Of a stretch of 8,840 nucleotides of DNA, positions 1-5,015 are shown piece by piece. Both the position numbers and the translations under genes were made by a program. The notes under the pieces are model-generated. The model did no database searches. It had not been told where the DNA came from and was given only the letters and a program-made list of their open reading frames with translations. Source of the stretch: an uncultured Victivallaceae bacterium (lineage in GTDB: Bacteria; Verrucomicrobiota; Lentisphaeria; Victivallales; Victivallaceae); the NCBI GenBank assembly GCA_934663655.1, contig CAKUKT010000093.1, positions 1-8,840 on the forward strand, in the 5' to 3' direction. Within the stretch, counting starts at the first letter, position 1, and every line of letters starts with the position of its first letter.

Positions 1-203
1 GTGCAGGTGTTTTCACCGGGAAGGTTGTCGAAGTCCGGCAATACGCTTTTCAGCGCTGCGTTGTAGTCGCGCTGACGTGCCTCCTCGCGCGGTCCGGCGG
101 TAAGATCGGACGCCACCGCGAGCACCAGCGCCGAGAGCAGGCCGGTGATACCGAGAAAGAGACCGAGAACGAAGATGTTTTCATTATCCTTGAGGCTCGT
201 CAT
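1..203 (-). CDS. rnfG: RnfG, electron transport complex subunit G (N-terminal part)
   Basis: Only the first 67 residues are in the window; the gene runs off the left edge. The protein starts MTSLKDNENIFVLGLFLG and has one hydrophobic segment at about residues 11-31, followed by a soluble stretch (REEARQRDYNAALKSVLPDF). This matches the single N-terminal anchor and following helix of RnfG/NqrC proteins. In the family this subunit carries FMN covalently bound to a threonine in its exported domain; that motif lies outside the window and cannot be checked. The ATG overlaps the rnfD stop as ATGA, and a strong ribosome binding site lies 7 nt upstream inside the end of rnfD, so the start is firm. 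Position directly after rnfD supports the call. rnfE would be expected next, off the window. Confidence 0.88.
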   Translation of the reverse strand, partial: MTSLKDNENIFVLGLFLGITGLLSALVLAVASDLTAGPREEARQRDYNAALKSVLPDFDNLPGENTC

Positions 204-1381
204 TTCGATTCACCTCCTTTCCGTTGCGGCACGTAGCCGAAGGGGCGCACCGAACACCAGCGGTCGATCAGCGGCACCAGGGCATTCATGAACAGAATCG
301 AAAAACTCACCCCTTCCGGATAATTTCCCCAGATTCTGATCACGCTGGTGATGACGCCGCAGCCGATCGCGAAGATCACGCAGCCGTTGCCGGTGATCGG
401 ACAGGTCACCATGTCGGTGGCCATGAAGATTGCTCCGAGCAGCAATCCGCCGGTAAGCAGGTGGAACAGCGGCGTCGGGGTGACGCCGGGGAAAAAGAAG
501 TTCACTATTCCGGTTATCACCACCACCGTGCCAGCGAAACAGAGCGGAACCCGCCAGTTGATCAGGTTGAAAGCAATTAGAATCACCGCGCCGAGCAGCA
601 GCGCCGGTGCGCAGGTTTCGCCGATGCAGCCGGCCCGCCGGCCGATGAAGTAGTTCCAGAGCATCGAATCGTTGTCCACTGCGGAGAAGTTATCCTCTGC
701 GGTCATATATTCAGCACTGTTTTTCGAGGTCGGGTGGGAAACCGCATCGTCATTATCGACGATTTTCGGAGTGGTGCTGACAATGCCGAGCGGAGTGGCA
801 CAGGTGACCGCGTCCAGTTTCGCCCCGCTGCTCAGTGCTTCGATGGTCTGCGGCGAACAGAAGAGTTCGAGTTCCTCATCATTCTGGTCCATGCCCCGCG
901 GCGGCGTCCACGAGGTCATCGCCGCCGGCAGCGCGATCAGCAGACCGACCCGGGCGACCAGCGCCGGGTTGAAGGGGTTGTTGCCGATTCCGCCGTAGAC
1001 CTGCTTGCCGAGCCAGATCGCGAGGAACGCCCCGATCAGCGGCACGTAAAGCGGCACCGCCGGCGGCAGATTCAGCGCCAGCAACACCCCGGTCACCGCC
1101 GCGCTGCCGTCGGCAATGGTAGCGCGCACCGGCTTTTTCGCCAGCGCGCACCAGAGCGCCTCGGCGCCGACGCAGAAAACCACAGTTGCAACTATCACCA
1201 GCAGCGCCCGGAGTCCGAAAAACCAGATTCCGGCCAGCACCGCCGGCACCAGCGCCAGCAGCACTTTGTACATGATCTTGCGCACGGTGTCCGGCGCCGA
1301 GATGTGCGGCGAACTGCTCAATACCAGTTTCTCACCGGTCGGCAGCATGCAGGCCGCCTGTTCGTTTTTTTCTTCGCTCAT
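200..1381 (-). CDS. rnfD: RnfD, membrane subunit with FMN attachment site
   Basis: This is an integral membrane subunit of the Rnf ferredoxin:NAD+ oxidoreductase, of the NqrB/RnfD family. The 393 residues contain about nine or ten hydrophobic segments. Family signatures are SSPHI near residue 23, GNNPFNPALVARVG at 133-146, and ATDMVTCPITGNG at 321-333. The candidate flavin attachment motif is DAVTCAT at 190-196, which fits the DxxTxAT pattern and makes T196 the expected FMN-bearing threonine. The motif has Cys where Gly or Ser is usual. An acidic hydrophilic loop of about 40 residues (198-240) follows it, making the protein somewhat longer than the usual 310-360. The ATG at 1381 has no clear ribosome binding site. 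An alternative ATG at codon 12 (1348) is preceded by AGGCGG at good spacing and would start MLPTGEKLVL, so the true start is uncertain. The gene begins 16 nt after rnfC and ends in an ATGA overlap with rnfG. Confidence 0.95.
   Translation of the reverse strand: MSEEKNEQAACMLPTGEKLVLSSSPHISAPDTVRKIMYKVLLALVPAVLAGIWFFGLRALLVIVATVVFCVGAEALWCALAKKPVRATIADGSAAVTGVLLALNLPPAVPLYVPLIGAFLAIWLGKQVYGGIGNNPFNPALVARVGLLIALPAAMTSWTPPRGMDQNDEELELFCSPQTIEALSSGAKLDAVTCATPLGIVSTTPKIVDNDDAVSHPTSKNSAEYMTAEDNFSAVDNDSMLWNYFIGRRAGCIGETCAPALLLGAVILIAFNLINWRVPLCFAGTVVVITGIVNFFFPGVTPTPLFHLLTGGLLLGAIFMATDMVTCPITGNGCVIFAIGCGVITSVIRIWGNYPEGVSFSILFMNALVPLIDRWCSVRPFGYVPQRKGGESK
211..220 (-). promoter_or_regulatory. Ribosome binding site of rnfG
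   Basis: On the minus strand the sequence reads AAAGGAGGTG, a near-perfect anti-16S match, 7 nt before the rnfG ATG. It lies within the last codons of rnfD (Lys-Gly-Gly-Glu), so rnfG has its own initiation signal despite the 4-nt overlap with rnfD. Confidence 0.85.
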
Positions 1382-1397
1382 ATGTGAACCACGTTGT

Positions 1398-2732
1398 TTA
1401 TTTGGATTTGCTTCGTCTGATTTCCGCCTTGGCGCGGCGGAAGTGCTGAACCAGCGGCCGGCGCGCCGGACAGACGTAGGCGCACGAACCGCATTCCAGG
1501 CAGTCCATCAGATGGTTCTGCGCCGCCAGGTCGTAGCGTTCGCCCTCGACTGCCGTCGCCATCAGGCACGGTACCAGGTGCATCGGACAGCCCTGCACAC
1601 AGCGGCCGCAACGGATACAGCCGGTGCTTTCGCTTCTCAGCGCCGCTTCGAGCGGCATCAGCAGAATGCCGCTGGTGTTTTTCGCCACCGGCACTTCGAA
1701 GGAGCGCTGGGCGAAACCCATCATCGGGCCGCCGAAAACCAATTTGCCAGGTTCTTCGGTCACTCCCCCCGCAAGCTCGATTGCCCGGATCGCCGGTGTG
1801 CCGATTTTGAGCCGCCAGTTGCCGGGATTTCTCACTATGGTACCGGTGACGGTGACAATGCGTTCGACCAGGGGAATGCCCCGGATCACGGCGTCGGCGA
1901 GCGCGGCGGCGGTACCGACATTCTGTACCACACAACCCGCGTCCATCGGCAGCCCGCCCGAACGCACGGTACGGCCGGTGATCGCATTGATAAGTTGTTT
2001 TTCGCTGCCCTGCGGATAACGCACGAGCAACGGCACCACCTTGACCGGAGAACCGGCGGCGGCTTTTTCCAGCGCGGCAATCGCATCGCCCTTGTTGTTC
2101 TCAACGCCGATATGAATTTGACTGACGCCGAGAATACGGGCGATGATCTCCGCTCCCTCCACGACCGCTTCGGGAGATTCGAGCATCAACCGGTGGTCGG
2201 CCGAGAGGTAGGGTTCACATTCCGCACCGTTGAGAATCAACGTATCGACCTTTTTGTCGGGTGGCGGCGAAAGCTTCACGTGCGTCGGGAAACTCGCGCC
2301 CCCCATGCCGACGAGTCCGGCATCGGAAACCCTTTTGAGCAGCAGTGCCGGATCAGCTTCGCGCCATTCCGGAATCGGATCGAACGGCGCATCTCCGGCG
2401 TCGGCACCGTCCGTGGCGATCGCAATCGCCGGAACCGGCACTCCCATCGGACCGGGGACATCCACGATTCCGGTGACCTCTCCGCTGGTCGGGGCATGGA
2501 GGTTGGCTGAAACCATGCCGTCCGCGGCGGCAATCAGCTGATATTTTGCAACCTTGTCTCCCTTGGAAACCACCGGTTTAGGTGGTTTTCCGGCATTTTC
2601 GGCGACGGCGACGAAATAACGCTCCAGCAGCGGCGCGGTCCGCACCGGCTTGCGGTTTGACAGACTTTTGCCGTCTTCGGCGGGATGAATACCGCCTTTG
2701 AACGACATTACGCTTCGCGAACTTTTATTCAT
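1398..2732 (-). CDS. rnfC: RnfC, NADH- and FMN-binding Fe-S subunit
   Basis: This is the peripheral subunit of the Rnf complex that exchanges electrons with NAD(H). The 444 residues begin with the RnfC barrel-sandwich region (FKGGIHPAEDGK at 11-22, APTSGEVTGIVDVPGP at 80-95). The nucleotide/FMN-binding core follows, with GLVGMGGASFPTHVKL at 139-154 and LNGAECEPYLSADHRLM at 167-183. A SLBB-like segment spans about 285-345. At the C-terminus are two [4Fe-4S] motifs with all eight cysteines: C372, C375, C378, C382 and C411, C414, C417, C421. The length matches the short RnfC of clostridia and Bacteroidota rather than the enterobacterial form with long C-terminal repeats. The start overlaps the end of rnfB by 8 nt (CATGAATAA). 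A moderate ribosome binding site (GGGGAA) lies upstream inside rnfB, suggesting translational coupling. Confidence 0.96.
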   Translation of the reverse strand: MNKSSRSVMSFKGGIHPAEDGKSLSNRKPVRTAPLLERYFVAVAENAGKPPKPVVSKGDKVAKYQLIAAADGMVSANLHAPTSGEVTGIVDVPGPMGVPVPAIAIATDGADAGDAPFDPIPEWREADPALLLKRVSDAGLVGMGGASFPTHVKLSPPPDKKVDTLILNGAECEPYLSADHRLMLESPEAVVEGAEIIARILGVSQIHIGVENNKGDAIAALEKAAAGSPVKVVPLLVRYPQGSEKQLINAITGRTVRSGGLPMDAGCVVQNVGTAAALADAVIRGIPLVERIVTVTGTIVRNPGNWRLKIGTPAIRAIELAGGVTEEPGKLVFGGPMMGFAQRSFEVPVAKNTSGILLMPLEAALRSESTGCIRCGRCVQGCPMHLVPCLMATAVEGERYDLAAQNHLMDCLECGSCAYVCPARRPLVQHFRRAKAEIRRSKSK

Positions 2733-3576
2733 GATTCTTCCCCGCTTCGGGTTCGTTGGTTTCTGAGAAAATCTGCCCCTCGCGGGTTCTGAGCACTCCG
2801 GTCGGACATCCGATCACGGCGACATCCCGGGGGCCGGGGAGTGTTTCGGCCTCGTAGTTGACCCTTGCCAGCGAACCGTCAAGGATGAACTTATCCTCCG
2901 AATAGCGTTTGCATTTGCCGCAGCCGATACAGCCGGCGTCGCAAACTTTGCGTTTGACCGCGCCTTTTTCGGGGGAGTTGCAGTAGACATGGACATCCGC
3001 GTCGGCCCGGACCAGCGCGATTACTCCGCGCGGACAGGCGGCGACGCAATTGCCGCAGCCGACACAGAGTTCCGAATGGACCACTGCGATATTGTTGACG
3101 ATTTCAATGGCGCCGAAAGGACAGTGACGCGCGCAGCTGCCGAGACCGATACATCCGTAACGGCACCCCTTGGGGCCGCCGCCGACCAGCACCGCCGAAG
3201 CGCAGTCCTGAACGCCGTTGTAATTGATGAATCTGACCAGCTGGTTGCTGTCTCCGGCGCAGCGCACCACCGCCTGAAGACGCTCCACCTTGCCGGCGTC
3301 GACACCGATGGCCATGGCGATGGCGCTGATCTGTTCGGCGCTCGAAACCGGACATTTACCGGGAGGATTTTCCTTTTCCACCACCGATTTGGCGAAGTCG
3401 GCGCAGCCGGCTTTGCCGCACCCGCCGCAGTTGGCGCCGGGAAGCAGTTCGGTGACCAGCTCCACGAGCGCATTGCTCTTAACTTTGAACACCCGGGCGA
3501 AAAAGCCGATGACCACGCCGAGGATCAGGCCGATCGACCCCATGATAATGATCGCGGCGATAATTGTCTCAATCAT
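2725..3576 (-). CDS. rnfB: RnfB, ferredoxin-like Fe-S subunit with reduced C-terminal cluster set
   Basis: RnfB is the entry subunit that takes electrons from reduced ferredoxin. The 283 residues contain an N-terminal membrane anchor (about 4-29) and the RnfB-type [4Fe-4S] domain with C50, C53, C58 and C75. A complete ferredoxin pair follows: C138, C142, C148, C152 and C171, C174, C177, C181. A further C-terminal ferredoxin-like region has C212, C216, C219, C222 and C257. This is the long, clostridial/Bacteroidota-type RnfB; the enterobacterial protein is about 190 residues. In the C-terminal region the usual fourth cysteine of the first motif is Ser (S226), and the first three cysteines of the second motif are absent. 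Only GCPTG, with C257, remains. A purine-rich GAGGGAGATGAGAG lies just before the ATG. The gene starts 25 nt after rnfA and overlaps rnfC. Confidence 0.96.
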   Translation of the reverse strand: MIETIIAAIIIMGSIGLILGVVIGFFARVFKVKSNALVELVTELLPGANCGGCGKAGCADFAKSVVEKENPPGKCPVSSAEQISAIAMAIGVDAGKVERLQAVVRCAGDSNQLVRFINYNGVQDCASAVLVGGGPKGCRYGCIGLGSCARHCPFGAIEIVNNIAVVHSELCVGCGNCVAACPRGVIALVRADADVHVYCNSPEKGAVKRKVCDAGCIGCGKCKRYSEDKFILDGSLARVNYEAETLPGPRDVAVIGCPTGVLRTREGQIFSETNEPEAGKNHE

Positions 3577-3601
3577 TTTCTCTCATCTCCCTCTGCGCAG
3601 C

Positions 3602-4213
3602 TCAGCACAGCCCGGAGAATCCCACGAAGGCCATCGCGAGGATTCCGGCGGTTATCAATGCTATCGGTGTGCCCTCAAAAGCTTTCGGCGGGGAGGCGAG
3701 TTCCAGGCGTTCGCGCAGGCTGGAAAAGAGCACCAGCGCCAGTGCGAAACCGACTCCGGAAAAGCCGCCGAACACCGTCGCCTGAAGTACCGTGTGCCCT
3801 TCGTTGAAACTGATCGTCGCCGCGCCGAGCACCGCGCAGTTGGTGGTGATCAACGGCAGATAGATGCCGAGCGCCTGATAGAGGGCCGGACTGAGTTTCT
3901 GGAGCGCAATTTCGATCAGCTGCACCAGACCGGCGATCACGAGGATGAACAGCAGCACCCGCAGGAAGGTGAGATCGTAACTTTTGCCGCCGACCGTGAA
4001 TCTCAGCAGATAGGTCGAGATCAGCGAAGTCACGAATGAAGCCAGGGTCATGACGAAAATTACGGCGCCGGACATCCCCAGCGCCGTCGACAACCGTTTG
4101 GAAACGCCGAGAAACGGGCAGATTCCGAGGAAACGGGCGAGTACGAAGTTGTAAACAAAAACCGCACCGACGGTGAGTTTTATGTACTCCATTACAAGCT
4201 GATAATTATTCAT
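3602..4213 (-). CDS. rnfA: RnfA, membrane subunit of the Rnf complex
   Basis: This is an integral membrane subunit of the RnfA/NqrE family. The 203 residues have six predicted hydrophobic helices. The two signature half-motifs are FLGICPFLGVSK (28-39) and LPLITTNCAVLGAA (119-132). Their cysteines, C32 and C126, correspond to the family residues that help hold an intramembrane [2Fe-2S] cluster shared with RnfE. The C-terminal IALITAGILAMAFVGFSG resembles E. coli RsxA closely. It is chosen over the paralogous RnfE because the LGICPF and TTNCAVLG forms and the C-terminus are those of RnfA, and because it stands first, before rnfB. The ATG at 4213 has an AAGGAG ribosome binding site. It is the first gene of the rnf operon, behind a strong promoter. 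Confidence 0.96.
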   Translation of the reverse strand: MNNYQLVMEYIKLTVGAVFVYNFVLARFLGICPFLGVSKRLSTALGMSGAVIFVMTLASFVTSLISTYLLRFTVGGKSYDLTFLRVLLFILVIAGLVQLIEIALQKLSPALYQALGIYLPLITTNCAVLGAATISFNEGHTVLQATVFGGFSGVGFALALVLFSSLRERLELASPPKAFEGTPIALITAGILAMAFVGFSGLC

Positions 4214-4217
4214 TGGA

Positions 4218-4223
4218 CTCCTT
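4218..4223 (-). promoter_or_regulatory. Ribosome binding site of rnfA
   Basis: The minus strand reads AAGGAG, 4 nt before the rnfA ATG. It fixes the start at 4213 rather than at the internal Met8. It lies immediately beside a small leader stem (4225-4244). Confidence 0.8.
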
Positions 4224-4224
4224 G

Positions 4225-4244
4225 GGGTTGAACAAAATTAACCC
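4225..4244 (-). promoter_or_regulatory. Small stem next to the rnfA ribosome binding site
   Basis: On the minus strand GGGTT and AACCC pair across a 10-nt AT-rich loop. The 3' arm ends one base before AAGGAG. It abuts the larger leader hairpin without any spacer. The stem is only 5 bp, so it could be chance; a role in ribosome access is an inference. Confidence 0.35.
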
Positions 4245-4273
4245 GGCCGGACACGTTTTTACGCGTGCCGGCC
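4245..4273 (-). promoter_or_regulatory. Strong hairpin in the rnf 5' leader
   Basis: The minus-strand RNA would fold as GGCCGG, a bulged C, ACGCGU, an AAAA loop, ACGUGU, CCGGCC. That is 12 base pairs with one G-U pair and one bulge. It lies between the rnf promoter and rnfA, so it would be part of the rnf leader. It is followed by GGGTTAATTTTG rather than a run of T, so it is a poor intrinsic terminator. It could instead be a leaky terminator or attenuator, an mRNA-stabilising 5' stem, or the 3' end structure for transcripts of the upstream two-gene operon. Confidence 0.6.
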
Positions 4274-4290
4274 AAGTGTAACCAGCAAGT

Positions 4291-4319
4291 AATATAGTCG
4301 CACGTTGTGGATTTGTCAA
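4291..4319 (-). promoter_or_regulatory. Sigma70-type promoter of the rnf operon
   Basis: The minus strand shows TTGACA (4319-4314), a 17-bp spacer and TATATT (4296-4291), with the AT-rich stretch ACAAAAAAATAAT just upstream that could act as an UP element. The predicted start near 4284 gives a leader of about 70 nt before rnfA. The -35 hexamer overlaps the TGA stop codon of the preceding gene. No operator-like repeat was recognised around it, so the expression level may be set by the leader structure; that is an inference. Confidence 0.82.
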
Positions 4320-5014
4320 TTATTTTTTTGTACTCCCTCCGGATACAGCAGCCGGTTGAACGCGGCGCGCAACTCGACCAGTTCGGCGGTTCCGCGCACC
4401 GTCGAACTGCCGTCCCCGAAGGTGATCGAGTTGACCGCGCTTCGCGGATCGGCGTTCATCGCGTTTCCGGTTTTGAGCAGTTTGCCGCTGTCGAGGTCAT
4501 AGAGTTCAAAGCGGTTCGATTTCACGTCCACCAGCAGCCGGAAGTGGTGAAAATCATCGCCGGCGTCGAAGGGTTGTTCGCCGACCGTTTTGAGCTTGTC
4601 ACGATGTAAAGAGACCAGCATCAGCCGGTTCTTTTCCCGGTCGGGGTCGGGCAGCACCGTCGAGATCATGAACTGCGAAAGCGTCGAATCCGGATCGGTC
4701 ACCCGGATCGTGAAGTCCAGCGTCAACTGGCTCAGATCGGACGGGTGGACATACCGGTAGGTCAGGTACTCCAATGAGCCGGAACCACGGTTGTCCATGT
4801 AGAGCACCACCCGGCTGTCATCGTTGACCATCAGACCGGAGAAACCTTCGCGGTTGCTGTTCGCATGCTGGTAGTTGCTCTTGAAGCCGAGCGTCTCCGG
4901 CAGCTCCATCGAATCGGCACGGTACTCCAGGTCGAATTTCTCTTCGGCGGCAGCGGCCCCCGCCATTGAGAGCAGCGGCAGGACGGCAACGGCGATGATG
5001 AAAAAACGGTTCAT
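4316..5014 (-). CDS. Secreted LamG-like (concanavalin-fold) protein, function unknown
   Basis: The predicted product is a 232-residue exported protein. The signal peptide is MNRFFIIAVAVLPLLSMAGAAAA, with likely cleavage after residue 19 (AAA before EE). The remainder is beta-rich and follows a LamG/concanavalin-like pattern: an early strand FDLEYRADSMELPETLGF, a central HHFRLLVDVKSNRFELYDLD (about 156-175), and a terminal ITFGDGSSTVRGTAELVELRAAF (197-219). No catalytic residues of a known hydrolase are evident. An in-frame TTG four codons earlier (5026) was rejected because ATG at 5014 gives a normal signal peptide and AAAGGA lies directly on the TTG. The ATG is one base after the stop of the large FG-GAP gene, so the two are probably cotranscribed and translationally coupled. 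The fold assignment is from pattern only and could be wrong. Confidence 0.75.
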   Translation of the reverse strand: MNRFFIIAVAVLPLLSMAGAAAAEEKFDLEYRADSMELPETLGFKSNYQHANSNREGFSGLMVNDDSRVVLYMDNRGSGSLEYLTYRYVHPSDLSQLTLDFTIRVTDPDSTLSQFMISTVLPDPDREKNRLMLVSLHRDKLKTVGEQPFDAGDDFHHFRLLVDVKSNRFELYDLDSGKLLKTGNAMNADPRSAVNSITFGDGSSTVRGTAELVELRAAFNRLLYPEGVQKNN

Positions 5015-5015
5015 T

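Noticed and set aside
1116..2510. A 464-codon open frame on the plus strand opposite rnfC and rnfD
   Set aside because: It is arginine- and histidine-rich, of a composition typical of GC-rich antisense frames, and lies over two well-identified Rnf genes.
4245..4273. The leader hairpin as a simple intrinsic terminator of the upstream operon
   Set aside because: It is followed by GGG and a broken AT stretch instead of a T-run, and it sits downstream of the rnf promoter, so a full terminator would shut off rnf. A leaky role is still possible.
4322..4329. A seven-A slippery run near the end of the LamG-like gene as a programmed frameshift
   Set aside because: It lies within the last codons, and a -1 shift meets a stop at once. 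Its A-richness is better explained as the region upstream of the rnf -35 box.
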